A stretch of DNA of 64,000 nt from Pteria penguin. Lineage: Eukaryota; Mollusca; Bivalvia; Pterioida; Pteriidae. This document shows, piece by piece, positions 24,370 to 39,300 of this stretch. The first letter of the stretch is position 1. Each line of letters begins with the position of its first letter. The stretch spans positions 69,104,637-69,168,636 of the forward strand of contig CM068584.1 in the NCBI GenBank assembly GCA_035048485.1. The letters run 5' to 3'. Below the pieces are notes generated by a model. The model searched no databases and was not told the DNA's origin. It saw only the letters and a program-made list of their open reading frames with translations. Made by a program: the position numbers and the translations under genes.

Positions 24370-27300
24370 CTTTATGGAGGGGCGATACCAGATCTTTATG
24401 GAGGGGTGATACCAGATTTTTATGGAGGGGTGATATCAGATCTTACCTGACAAACCCTTGGTCATGCCGATCCACACGTTTGGCGGAGAATTAGCTGTTG
24501 TCTCGTTTGGTCTTGGGTGCATGTTTAAGAAAGTATTCCATATAAAATTCAGTTCGTCGTTGCCATGGATACTTGCCAGGGTCATTCCCAGTTTCTGACA
24601 CATATAGCTAGCACCTGGCCAAGTAGCGGTCTTGTATCTAGAGAAGTAGTAGCAGTAGTCTCCCACAAGCCTCTGAGTGACAGGATCTGCGCAGTGACCG
24701 ATAGGTGGCGCAGTGGTTGGAGGAGGACTGACTGTAATAGATATAGTCAACATAAACAAAATCAGAAACCAGTTCGAAACTGTCCCAATCGATATAATTC
24801 ACCCTTCCATGGTTCGTAAAAAAATATGAAATTTTGAAGACTTTCAATTCACCCTTTCACCCTTTATGATGTCATCCAACAAATTACGTATATATTTTTA
24901 ACGTGATAATTGAAACAAACTGGAACGCCTTCCAACACAAGCTCTCTTACGATTCATAAAAAGGTGAATTGTACTATTAGATAAACTGTATGTGTTAATA
25001 AACAAAGGCGTTATTTGTCGGAGTTTTGTCAGACCTCATGACCTCTGTGACGTCATGGAGTCTGACGTAGAATCACATCGTTATCTGTTTCATAGATTCG
25101 TTCATTATAACAATTTGGGGCAGGCGTGGTGTAGTGGTTAAGCGCTTGGCTTGCGGCGCCGACGATCCGGGTTCGATTCCCGGGTTGCGCCACTATGTTT
25201 AAGAGGTTGGTAACCTCCTGCTTCCATGTCGCGATATAACTGAAATATTGTTGAAAGCGACGTAAAACACTAATCAACCAACCAACCATTATAACAATTT
25301 CTTTCAGTACTGTATGCTTTGTGAATATATATATTGAAAAGAAACATCTATATGATTTCATTGTCTCATTCTAAGCCATGCAATATTTATTTTTATATAC
25401 GTGGATAAGCAAGCATAGCTTAATCGATGGGGTGATTAGCTCGTGACCGCAAGGTCTCGAGACCGATTCCCGCATGGTGGCTGTCGGTATTTTCTGGAGT
25501 TAGCTTTCAAAACCTAGACAATAACAAGAGGCCCAAGTGGGCCTATATCGCTCACCTGAGTACCTAGATGATCAGTCATGCATGAAGGAAGAATTCATTT
25601 ATTTTTGCATTAATGTGACTAAGTCAACACAGATGTTGAAAATATGTCAAATTTTATTTCAGGCTAGAATAAAAAACAACACTTTTTTTGCACATCCATT
25701 CACGTGATTTTGATATTAAGCATTTCCTTTGTCTCTGCAAGAAGTCATTTAGGGCAACAAGTTAGTCATTTTCTTTAGGTGGGGCCTTTTGTTGACTGAT
25801 TTCAAGTCTGGGTCATGAACAACAATTGTTTCAAATATCGTCCAGATCTAACTTAAAATTGCCTAATTTCATATGTTGAGTGTTGAGAAACATCTAAAAA
25901 CTTATTTAAATATGTAAAGAAATGAAAAAAAAAATTTCTCCATATTTCAATTACCAAGTGGTATATGTACCATTGTGAGAACTGCTTTTTAGACATGGTG
26001 GCATTATCTGTTAACCAATTTGGATAAAAATTTACCAAATTGATAGAGGACCTTTAGTACTTCATGTATTCCTTGTTTCATTAAAATCTTTCATGTGGTA
26101 TAACAGCAGAAGTGAAAAATGTGATTGAATTGTTCCTATACACCCTCATTTGGAAGTCTTAAAAAATTCATAGATAATCCAAAAATTGAGATATTGACAA
26201 AATTCTTTCAAAGTAACAATCCTTACCATAATTATGATCACAATAGTCCATAAGAAATCATCATTATCAATTAACTAGGAAATATGACACTTTTTTTTCT
26301 GCATTGAATCATCAAGTCCAAAGAAATGTCGAAAAAAAATTCTAAAATTTGATTTTGGAAGGGAACCAAAATGACAATACGTCTTCACTCATCCCTCTAG
26401 ATCATTTCAATGCATTCTGTTTGTCTCTGTATACAGCCTGTATGAAAAAGAATATTGTTAAAGGAGGGAACTCTTTTGTGACCTACTTTTGACTATGGTG
26501 GTGCCACCTGTAAAGAGGTCTGGACGAAAACAACAGAATTTGAAGAGGATCATAAGTGACTTATTTCTATCAAGATTTATTAAAATCCTTCAAACAGTTT
26601 TGTAGAAAAAGTTGAAAATGTGAAAAATGGCCAACCCCCCCCCCCCCTTTATTTTTTTGGAAGTCTTAAACGTAAAATTCCTAATTTCATATGTTGAGTG
26701 TTGAGAAACATCTAAAAACTTATTTAGATGTGTAAAAAAAAAAAAAAAATTTTTTTGACCACAGCTGGATTTGATCCGCTACTTTCTATATTTCAATTAC
26801 CAAGTGGTATATGTACCATTGTGAGACCTACTTTTTAGACATGGTGGCATTATCTGTTAACCAATTTGGATGAAATTTACCACATTGATAGAGGATTTTT
26901 AGTACTTCATGTATTCCATGTTTCATTAAAATCTTTCATGTGGTTTCGTAGAAAAAGTTGAAAATGTGAAAAATGGCCAACCCCCCCTTTTTCTTGGAAG
27001 TCTTAAAAAATTCATAAAAAATCCAAAAATTGAGATAATGACAAAATTCTTTCACAATAATATTCCTTACCACAATTATGATCAAAATAGTCATTAAGAA
27101 ATCATCAATATCAATTAACTGAAAAACATGACACTTTTCTTCATTGAAATGACTAAGTCCAGAAATACGTCAAAAAAGCGTAAATTTCTATTTGACGGAT
27201 CTTAACCCCGAACATAATTTTTAATAACCCATCTTTATAGATTGTTGAAATGCAATTAGTTTCCCCATTTATGTACTGGTTCTGGAAAAGAAGATGTTTG

Positions 27301-30300
27301 AAGAGGGGTACCCTTTTGGGCACTTTGGTCCCACCCTGGATCCACCCCTGAGGGAATCTGGATCCCGAACACAATTTTAGTAGGGGACCTTGAGTACATC
27401 ATTTACACAAAGTTTGATCCAAATCTGCAATTTAGTTCCAAACAGTTTTGTAGAAAAAGTTGAAAATGTGAAAAATGGCCACCCCCCCCCCCCCCCTTTT
27501 TTTTTGGGAAGTCTTAAACGTAAAATTCCTAATTTCATATGTTGAGTGTTTAGAAACATCTAAAAACTTATTTAGATGTGTAAAAAAAAAAAAAATTTTT
27601 TTGACCACAGCTGGATTTGATCCGCTACTCTCCATATTTCAATTACCAAGTATTATATGTACCATTGTGAGACCTACTTTTTAGACATGGTGGCATTATC
27701 TGTTAACCAATTTGGATGAAATTTACCACATTGATAGAGGATTTTTAGTACTTCATGTATTCCATGTTTCATTAAAATCTTTCATGTGGTTTCGTAGAAA
27801 AAGTTGAAAATGTGAAAAATGGCCAACCCCCCCTTTTTCTTGGAAGTCTTAAAAAATTCATAAAAAATCCAAAAATTGAGATAATGACAAAATTCTTTCA
27901 CAATAATATTCCTTACCACAATTATGATCAAAATAGTCATTAAGAAATCATCAATATCAATTAACTGAAAAACATGACACTTTTCTTCATTGAAATGACT
28001 AAGTCCAGAAATACGTCAAAAAAGCGTAAATTTCTATTTGACGGATCTTAACCCCGAACATAATTTTTAATAACCCATCTTTATAGATTGTTGAAATGCA
28101 ATTAGTTTCCCCATTTATGTACTGGTTCTGGAAAAGAAGATGTTTGAAGAGGGGTACCCTTTTGGGCACTTTTGGTCCCACCCTGGATCCACCCCTGAGG
28201 GAATCTGGATCCCGAACACAATTTTAGTAGGGGACCTTGAGTACATCATTTACACAAAGTTTGATCCAAATCTGCAATTTAGTTCCAAACAGTTTTGTAG
28301 AAAAAGTTGAAAATGTGAAAAATGGCCACCCCCCCCCCCCCCCCCTTTTTTTTTTTGGAAGTCTTAAACGTAAAATTCCTAATTTCATATGTTGAGTGTT
28401 TAGAAACATCTAAAAACTTATTTAGATGTGTAAAAAAAAAAAAAAAATTTTTTTGACCACAGCTGGATTTGATCCGCTACTCTCCATATTTCAATTACCA
28501 AGTATTATATGTACCATTGTGAGACCTACTTTTTAGACATGGTGGCATTATCTGTTAACCAATTTGGATGAAATTTACCACATTGATAGAGGATTTTTAG
28601 TACTTCATGTATTCCATGTTTCATTAAAATCTTTCATGTGGTTTCGTAGAAAAAGTTGAAAATGTGAAAAATGGCCAACCCCCCCTTTTTCTTGGAAGTC
28701 TTAAAAAATTCATAAAAAATCCAAAAATTGAGATAATGACAAAATTCTTTCACAATAATATTCCTTACCACAATTATGATCAAAATAGTCATTAAGAAAT
28801 CATCAATATCAATTAACTGAAAAACATGACACTTTTCTTCATTGAAATGACTAAGTCCAGAAATACGTCAAAAAAGCGTAAATTTCTATTTGACGGATCT
28901 TAACCCCGAACATAATTTTTAATAACCCATCTTTATAGATTGTTGAAATGCAATTAGTTTCCCCATTTATGTACTGGTTCTGGAAAAGAAGATGTTTGAA
29001 GAGGGGTACCCTTTTGGGCACTTTTGGTCCCACCCTGGATCCACCCCTGAGGGAATCTGGATCCCGAACACAATTTTAGTAGGGGACCTTGAGTACATCA
29101 TTTACACAAAGTTTGATCCAAATCTGCAATTTAGTTCCAAACAGTTTTGTAGAAAAAGTTGAAAATGTGAAAAATGGCCACCCCCCCCCCCCCTTTTTTT
29201 TTTGGAAGTCTTAAACGTAAAATTCCTAATTTCATATGTTGAGTGTTTAGAAACATCTAAAAACTTATTTAGATGTGTAATAAAAAAAAAAATTTTTTTG
29301 ACCACAGCTGGATTTGATCCGCTACTCTCCATATTTCAATTACCAAGTATTATATGTACCATTGTGAGACCTACTTTTTAGACATGGTGGCATTATCTGT
29401 TAACCAATTTGGATGAAATTTACCACATTGATAGAGGATTTTTAGTACTTCATGTATTCCATGTTTCATTAAAATCTTTCATGTGGTTTCGTAGAAAAAG
29501 TTGAAAATGTGAAAAATGGCCAACCCCCCCTTTTTCTTGGAAGTCTTAAAAAATTCATAAAAAAACCAAATATTGAGATAATGACAAAATTCTTTCACAA
29601 CAATATTCCTTACCACAATTATGATCAAAATAGTCATTAAGAAATCATCAATATCAATTAACTGATAAACATGACACTTTTCTTCATTGAAATGACTAAG
29701 TCCAGAAATACGTCAAAAAAGCGTAAATTTCTATTTGACGGATCTTAACCCCGAACATAATTTTTAATAACCAATCTTTATAGATTGTTGAAATGCAATT
29801 AGTTTCCCCATTTATGTACTGGTTCTGGAGAAGAAGATGTTTGAAGAGGGGTACCCTTTTGGGCACTTTTGGTCCCACCCTGGATCCACCCCTGAGGGAA
29901 TCTGGATCCCGAACACAATTTTAGTAGGGGACCTTGAGTACATCATTTACACAAATTTTGATCCAAATCTGCAATTTAGTTCCAAACATTTTTGTATAAA
30001 AAGTTTAAAATGTTAAAAATGGCCACCCCCCCCCCCCCCCCCTTTTTTTTTTGGAAGTCTTAAACGTAAAATTCCTAATTTCATATGTTGAGTGTTTAGA
30101 AACATCTAAAAACTTATTTAGATGTGTAAAAAAAAAAAAAAAATTTTTTTGACCACAGCTGGATTTGATCCGCTACTCTCCATATTTCAATTACCAAGTA
30201 TTATATGTACCATTGTGAGACCTACTTTTTAGACATGGTGGCATTATCTGTTAACCAATTTGGATGAAATTTACCACATTGATAGAGGATTTTTAGTACT

Positions 30301-33300
30301 TCATGTATTCCATGTTTCATTAAAATCTTTCATGTGGTTTCGTAGAAAAAGTTGAAAATGTGAAAAATGGCCAACCCCCCCTTTTTCTTGGAAGTCTTAA
30401 AAAATTCATAAAAAATCCAAAAATTGAGATAATGACAAAATTCTTTCACAATAATATTCCTTACCACAATTATGATCAAAATAGTCATTAAGAAATCATC
30501 AATATCAATTAACTGAAAAACATGACACTTTTCTTCATTGAAATGACTAAGTCCAGAAATACGTCAAAAAAGCGTAAATTTCTATTTGACGGATCTTAAC
30601 CCCGAACATAATTTTTAATAACCCATCTTTATAGATTGTTGAAATGCAATTAGTTTCCCCATTTATGTACTGTTTCTGGAAAAGAAGATGTTTGAAGAGG
30701 GGTACCCTTTTGGGCACTTTTGGTCCCACCCTGGATCCACCCCTGAGGGAATCTGGATCCCGAACACAATTTTAGTAGGGGACCTTGAGTACATCATTTA
30801 CACAAAGTTTGATCCAAATCTGCAATTTAGTTCCAAACAGTTTTGTAGAAAAAGTTGAAAATGTGAAAAATGGCCACCCCCCCCCTTTTTTTTTGGAAGT
30901 CTTAAACGTAAAATTCCTAATTTCATATGTTGAGTGTTTAGAAACATCTAAAAACTTATTTAGATGTGTAAAAAAAAAAAAAAATTTTTTTGACCACAGC
31001 TGGATTTGATCCGCTACTCTCCATATTTCAATTACCAAGTATTATATGTACCATTGTGAGACCTACTTTTTAGACATGGTGGCATTATCTGTTAACCAAT
31101 TTGGATGAAATTTACCACATTGATAGAGGATTTTTAGTACTTCATGTATTCCATGTTTCATTAAAATCTTTCATGTGGTTTCGTAGAAAAAGTTGAAAAT
31201 GTGAAAAATGGCCAACCCCCCCTTTTTCTTGGAAGTCTTAAAAAATTCATAAAAAATCCAAAAATTGAGATAATGACAAAATTCTTTCACAACAATATTC
31301 CTTACCACAATTATGATCAAAATAGTCATTAAGAAATCATCAATATCAATTAACTGAAAAACATGACACTTTTCTTCATTGAAATGACTAAGTCCAGAAA
31401 TACGTCAAAAAAGCGTAAATTTCTATTTGACGGATCTTAACCCCGAACATAATTTTTAATAACCCATCTTTATAGATTGTTGAAATGCAATTAGTTTCCC
31501 CATTTATGTACTGGTTCTGGAAAAGAAGATGTTTGAAGAGGGGTACCCTTTTGGGCACTTTTGGTCCCACCCTGGATCCACCCCTGAGGGAATCTGGATC
31601 CCGAACACAATTTTAGTAGGGGACCTTGAGTACATCATTTACACAAAGTTTGATCCAAATCTGCAATTTAGTTCCAAACAGTTTTGTAGAAAAAGTTGAA
31701 AATGTGAAAAATGGCCACCCCCCCCCCCCCCTTTTTTTTTTGGAAGTCTTAAACGTAAAATTCCTAATTTCATATGTTGAGTGTTTAGAAACATCTAAAA
31801 ACTTATTTAGATGTGTAAAAAAAAAAAAAAAATTTTTTTGACCACAGCTGGATTTGATCCGCTACTCTCCATATTTCAATTACCAAGTATTATATGTACC
31901 ATTGTGAGACCTACTTTTTAGACATGGTGGCATTATCTGTTAACCAATTTGGATGAAATTTACCACATTGATAGAGGATTTTTAGTACTTCATGTATTCC
32001 ATGTTTCATTAAAATCTTTCATGTGGTTTCGTAGAAAAAGTTGAAAATGTGAAAAATGGCCAAGCCCCCCTTTTTCTTGGAAGTCTTAAAAAATTCATAA
32101 AAAATCCAAAAATTGAGATAATGACAAAATTCTTTCACAACAATATTCCTTACCACAATTATGATCAAAATAGTCATTAAGAAATCATCAATATCAATTA
32201 ACTGATAAACATGACACTTTTCTTCATTGAAATGACTAAGTCCAGAAATACGTCAAAAAAGCGTAAATTTCTATTTGACGGATCTTAACCCCGAACACAA
32301 TTTTTAATAACCCATCTTTATAGATTGTTGAAATGCAATTAGTTTCCCCATTTATGTACTGGTTCTGGAGAAGAAGATGTTTGAAGAGGGGTACCCTTTT
32401 GGGCACTTTTGGTCCCGCCCTGGATCCACCCCTGAGGGAATCTAGATCCCGAACACAATTTTAGTAGAGGACCTTGAGTACATCATTTACACAAAGTTTG
32501 ATCCAAATCTGCAATGTAGTTCCAGAGAAGAAGTCGAAAATGTGAAAAAGTTAACGACGGACGACGACGACGACGACGCACTATGACTATAGCTCACTTG
32601 AGCCTTTGGCTCAGGTGAGCTAAAAACCGACACAATAAAATCTGATGTCGCATGAAACGGTAAACGTGGCACGCCGGCGATCCTTCAATGCCTCGGGTGA
32701 GTCCGTAGCACTGGGTTCGAGTCCTGTTCAAGCTCGGGTATTATCGGTAACTTGTCGCGGTTCTGGCTTAAAAATTCCTCCGTCCTACACCAAGGAGATA
32801 TATTTCCCTTTTCAAATGTCAATACATGTAGCACAGACCTGAGTTGATCTCACACACGTATCCCTGGGTCGATGCACAATTGGTGTCATTCCATACGTTG
32901 TTAGTTATGGCCACGCATCCCTCGCCCGTCGCCCGGGTGGGCTCTCCGGCGCCCCAGTTTGTGAAGTACACGGGCCAATTAAGAACCCAACGGTAAGTGC
33001 CGGATGTCTGAAAAAATGTAAATAAATGAAAACGATTGATATTTGATATCTGAAAAAGTGTAAATTACTGACAATAATACATGTATTGTTTCTGTGAAAG
33101 TGTGAAAAATTTACAACGGCTAGTGCCTGCAGGCATTTTCACAAAGAATCGTAAATTTTTTTGAATGTCTTTTATCATGGATGTCTCAATGACTGAAAAT
33201 TTATAAGAACTGAATAGGGTCTTGTTGTAAAGTTGGAGAAGGATTGCTGTATATAATTGGAATGTGATTTTAAGGACTTTTCAATTGGAAGAATGAAGGA

Positions 33301-36300
33301 TTGAATAGAAATTACCTGTTGATCGGAGAGCCCTATCCAATAGCCACATCCGGGACATCCAACCATAGACTGTACATAACCGTCCTCGTATACATCGTTA
33401 ATGATCACCAGCGTTGCACTCAGCGACTGACACGCCGTCTGGGCGTCAGACCACGTGACACTTGACTTGACATATTTATAACAACTCGTCCTCCAGTTGA
33501 TGAAGCCCTTCGGGCAGCCCCCCTGCTGCGACAGAACAATGCTCCCTGCATCTGCACAAAAATCATTTCTGTCAGTACAGGAGGAAGAATATTGGATGAG
33601 AATGGATGTGTAAAAACTCCCGCCAAATTCTACGACATACTTGAGCACGTGATTAGATCTGTTATGCTTACATGTAATGATAAATATTAGATTTCTCTTT
33701 GAATGACAAGATATAATTGTGTATTCCATCCAGATGGGATTGTTTCAGCATGTTTAGGAAACCAGATAAATTATCATGTTTTGTTAAAACAAACACAAAA
33801 TAAAAAACTGATCTCTTGATCTCCGATATATAATATGGGTTGGTTGGTTGGTTCATTGGTTGGTTAGTTCATTGGTGTATAGCATCGCCTTCAACACTTT
33901 GTTTGTTTGGTTTTTTTTTTTTGTATCTATACATGGAAGCAGGAGGTTCCAACGTCTTAAACATAGAGGCGCAATCCAGGAATCGAACCCGGATCTTAGG
34001 CAATGTGAGCTAAGCGCTTAACCACCGCACCAAGCCTGCCCTATATATAAAATGGCAATGATGTATAAAAGTGCCGGTCTGAAGATTTTTAAAACTGATG
34101 AAATTTCATTCGGACTGACAAAATTTTGAAAAATCTATATACTCTATTGTTCTGAATGACAAAAATTTGAAATTTTTCTTTATATCACATTGTCCTAATC
34201 GACAAAATTTCCAAAAACAACTGAAAATGACTGACAAATCTGAAAACTTTTCAAAATCTCTGAGCTTTGAGCTCTGACAGAGGGAATCTAATGAAAGAGA
34301 ACAAAATGTGAATAGTTTGTGTGCATTAACAACCCCCCCCCCACCCCACCCCATATATACCAAGAACAAAGTTACTGAAATCATTGAGGATTCTTTCAGC
34401 AATTACTACATATTCGAATATTTCATGCAATGTTAATCACTAGATTACAATGCCAATTACCATGAGAACGTTCAAAGCAATTAACGTGCAGCGGGAAATT
34501 TCAAGGTCAGTAAAATTCAACGTGAAAGTTCAAGGTCATTAGAATGAATGTAGGAGAGTGGCATATGACTATAAAACCTCCATCAGAGACATCTGTAGCA
34601 TGGAAATTTTCATACATAAAGCTGATAAGCATTTATCTATAAGCATGACAAATTTTACTGTGTAGTACTGATACGAGGAACAATCAGGTGATTACAAATT
34701 GGTATGTGCTAAGATGCAACCAACAACCAACCAACCAATCAGGTTCTAGCTGTATACAAAGGAATATACAAACTAACTTTAAATACAATCTCGGTAAGTA
34801 AATTTTAAGGCTTGAAATGGTTCAAATGCTGCGTGGGCGCAGACATGATACAGGCATGATACAGACATGATACAGGCATGATACAGAAATGATACAAGCA
34901 TATTACAGGCATGATACAGACAGGATACAGACATAATACAGGCATGGCACAGATATGGTACAGACATGATACAAACATGATACAGATATGATACAGGCAT
35001 GATACAGATATGATACAGCCATGATACCGATATCATACAGGTATGATAACGATATGATACAGACTTGATACAGGCATGACAGACATGATACAAGCATATT
35101 ACAGGCATGATGCAGACAGGATACAGACATAATACAGGCATGGCACAGATATGGTACAGACATGATATAGGCATGATACAGGCATAATACAAGTATGTAA
35201 AGACATGATACAGGCAAGATGTAGGCATGATACAGACAACAACTACCACGAAGTTGAACTATAACAAGTTTAGCATAATTTTCTCCAGCCGTCGTGCCGT
35301 AGGAAAGTTTAATCCGGATTCCGGAACTGGTTCTGCATTTAGTCGCCAAAATTATCACAAGAGGCTCAAATGGGCCTATATCGCTCATCTGAGCCCAATT
35401 CGATCAGCCACAATCAACTGACTGCTTAGAGAATGTAAATACCTGTATTCAATGTGTGATGAAGTTTAAGTCAGAAATCTTTTTTTTTTCCATTTTTTTT
35501 TTTTTTTTGACTTTCTTAAATAATGTTTGAAATCTTGTTTCGGTGTAAAATGAATTCTTTTTTTTTCCATTTCATTTAAAACTATTTAAATAATGTTTGA
35601 AATCTTGTTTTGGTGTAAAATGAATCAAAAACACTCTACCCTTAGTGGTGTTTCTACAGCTCCCCTCAGCATGTCACAGCTGATCTTTAACGTCTCAAAT
35701 GTCTTGGATAAAAATCACAAAAAGCCCCCCCCCCCCCAAAAAAAATTTCAAATAAGTACTTTCTTTTAATAGTTGCCAAATAAATGCTTTATGGCTTCTG
35801 TGTATATCACCTGTATTGAATAGAAAATTGACACAAAGATGTGTAAATAAAGACCAAGTCAGTATTTCATTTCCTAGTATGACTTGTTTTGGTGTAAAAA
35901 GAAATGTATGAAAAAATTTGCCTCAAGCGGGTTTCAAACCACCATTCTTCAACATACCAGGAATGGCCTATATCAAAAATAGGGAAGATCCAAATAAAAC
36001 CGGAAAATAGAATTTACATGACACTTTGAAATAAGCCTGTAAATAGATATTTTAAATAAGTATTGGCAAATAAATACCTTGTAGTTTCTCCAGACTGAAT
36101 AAATCAACAGAATGATACAGAAATATGGGGAAATGATTAAATCCAACCAAAGCAAAATCATTCTGATATCTTAATTTGATGATCTAAGCAGCCAGTCGAA
36201 TGAAGAAGTTTATCAAATGAGGGTTCCCTCTGGGGCCTGTATCATCATGTCCCTTCCCTCCATTATGGTATCCCAACTGGATCACCCTGGTGCATTTTAT

Positions 36301-39300
36301 TTGATCACCCTGATGCATTTTATTTGATCACCCTGGTGCATTTTATTTGATCACCCTGATGCATTTTGTTTGATCACCCTGATGCATTTTATTTGATCAC
36401 CCTGATGCATTTTATTTGATCACCCTGGTGCATTTTATTTGATCACCCTGGTGCATTTTATTTGATCACCCTGATGCATTTTGTTTGATGATTAATGCAG
36501 TTGGTCTAAAGAAAAAGCTCGTCGTACGAAGTTATATCAATAAATCCTAGTCAAGACCCCCCCCCCCCCCACAGTTGTTCCTTTGCTACATCGTGTATCA
36601 AAGTCGTTAACTTTGGACCAAAAACAACGGACATTTTAGAGAAATCTCTTGAGTCACGTGACGAGACTTGCCGACCATATGGACCGTGTAACGATTTAAG
36701 GTTAATTTTCTTAAATGCAGTAACAATGTTTCAGCAAAAATGCCGGAAATTTCCCAATAAAACCGATATATTCACAAGCAACAACATCGACATAAAAAGC
36801 GAATCAACCCCATCCTTTGTGTGCTTATGACAGTTTTGCTGGTTGTGTGTTGTTTTACTGCACTCCAAGTTACTTTTCCTAACATCGTGGGGGCAACTGC
36901 GTAATGAATTGCACAGGAATTTAGACGCACCCATCAGAAGCAGTGAGTTAGGGGTTACCATGCGAGTGTTTTACAAAAACTGACAGGGCATCGGCGAATA
37001 CCCTGTCAGAAATTGAGTTTCACTGCGAGGCGTTAGCCCCAATCTAATGCATTTGACAAAAATAATTACAACTAGAGGCACAGAGTTATGGTTTTCTAAG
37101 CCAAGTCGCTAATCACAGTCATATTTAAAAAAAAAAAACTGAAGGGTATCATGACGTCATAAATCAGAAACTGCAGGGTATCGTGACGTCATATCAAAAA
37201 CTGCAGGGGTATCGTTAATACCCTTGCAGTTTTTAAATCGGACAGCCAATGAAATCCTGTGTTACAAACAAAATGCATTAGAAGTATCTTTAACCTGCAA
37301 CATATCCCCAGACACTGGACTGTACAAAATCTTTTCTTAAGAGTTGTAACCCATTGGGACAGTGCCTGACGTAAAACAAGCATGACGTCATTGATTTCGT
37401 ATGAAACCGTTATTTCTGGACGATCAATTCCCTGAGTTTTGGACCAGTTTCCATAGAAATCGATGACGTCGTAATTGTTTTACGACAGATACCGTCCGAA
37501 CTCGGAAATACCTGTGTAACGAAAAGACCGAATAACTGAAGAATTGGATATCAGACTAGAACCCGGGACCTCTAAGACCCCAGCTAAGCATGCTACGGAC
37601 AGATCTAACCCAGTGATGATGTAAACAAAGCAATGATGTCATGAATATGATTCGTTGCAGATGGCGCTGTGAAGATCGTTGCAGATGGCGCTGTGAAGAT
37701 CAGTATGCCGTGCGTGTTTTGCATAAGCAATAATGACGCCTTACTTTTACTTATCTGACAGACATACGGACGGAGATTCTGACATCCTTTGTCGTTCCAG
37801 GTTCCAACATACTGCGCCGTTTGTGTGTACATTTCCACACATTCTTCCTAAAATTTATGAAAGTCATCTGTCAATCACGTAGTCACTGGTGTCGCCCGAT
37901 TAAACGTCGTCACACGTGACTGTACTGTGTTCTCTTGTCGGTATGTCCTTTCGGTCACACAAAGTAGTATTGTCAGTCCGACTGTTTGGTCTGCCCACCG
38001 ATCTCCATAAATGGATGATTGAATATAGATTAACGGTTTTCGTATCAGCATGTGCTATGTACAACGGCGGCCGACACAGGGCAAGTACAGACAGCCAGTA
38101 CAAACGAACAGTACAGACGGTCAGTACAGATGGCAAGAATAGGTCCGTAGAGAGGGCAAGTACAGACAGCAAGTACAAACGAACAGTACAGTAGTTCAAT
38201 ATAGAAGGTCATCACAGATAACCAGTACAGTCGGTCAGTGTAGACCAATACAGAAGCTCGGTACAGACGACAGTACATACAGACAACACATACTAATACA
38301 GCCAGTACAGATAAACACAGAGGGTCAGTACATAAGGTCAAAATACATGGTCAGTACCGAGGGCTAGTACTGACAGCTAATATAGTCGACCAGTACAGAA
38401 GATCAGTACAGAAGACCAATACAAAAGACCAGTACATAGGGTCAGTACATAGATCAAACGGGCACACACATATGTAATTACAGTGCACATTTATGTCACT
38501 ATAGGGAATTTGGGAAGGGAAGGCGCCTACTATAAAGTCACACATGATGCCCATCACCGCTAGGTACAAACTACAGACATATGACCATTGATGTCATATC
38601 ATTGCCATAGCAACACTCACGTCTCTGCGTCTGACACACATAGGGCTGGAGGTTATAGCAGCTGGCGTCATTCCATTTCCCGCTTCGTACTGCGTCAGTA
38701 TACATTTCAACGCAATCCTCCTTGAGCGAAAAATTCACAAATCAGTCGACCACGTGACAAAGTAACACGTGACGTACCATCACACGAAAGGTCATGTGAC
38801 AAGAAGCTTACCATTTAAAACAGAGACAAGGAAATACAAACACGCATACATGTATATGTGTGAATGATGCAAAACAGGTAAATACAAAACAAAAAATGTA
38901 TGTAGAATCATAAACACGGCATCAATAGATCTACAGAAATATGTAGTCTTCTAAATAGCTATAAATATTTTTCAGAAATTTATGGTCGCATAAGATTTAT
39001 TGTGACTACAGATTTATAGTGACAGAAATTTATAGCGAGTAGAACAGAAATGTGAAAAGACATTAAATTAAATAAAAAAGTATAGTGACTAAAATAATAA
39101 TGAGACTAAAACGTTAGGGTGACTTAAATTATTTTGAACGTTATGGGTTCTAGAGATTATGGTCATAAGTACGATGATGATTAGACCATAATTAATGAAG
39201 AAAAGAAATTTATGGTGAATAGAAATTTATGGGAACTTCAAACTTACGACGAAAAAAGTTTTATGGTGACTACAAATTTACGATGAACAAATATTTATGA

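Noticed and set aside
27153..31570. Recurring 60-codon minus frame ([16 protein letters not shown]...) in each ~850-bp unit
   Set aside because: It repeats only because the unit does. Some copies are extended or altered without selection signs, and no domain is visible.
34779..35388. Tyr/His/Cys-rich minus frames
   Set aside because: A translation of the degenerate GATACAGGCAT array in an intron.
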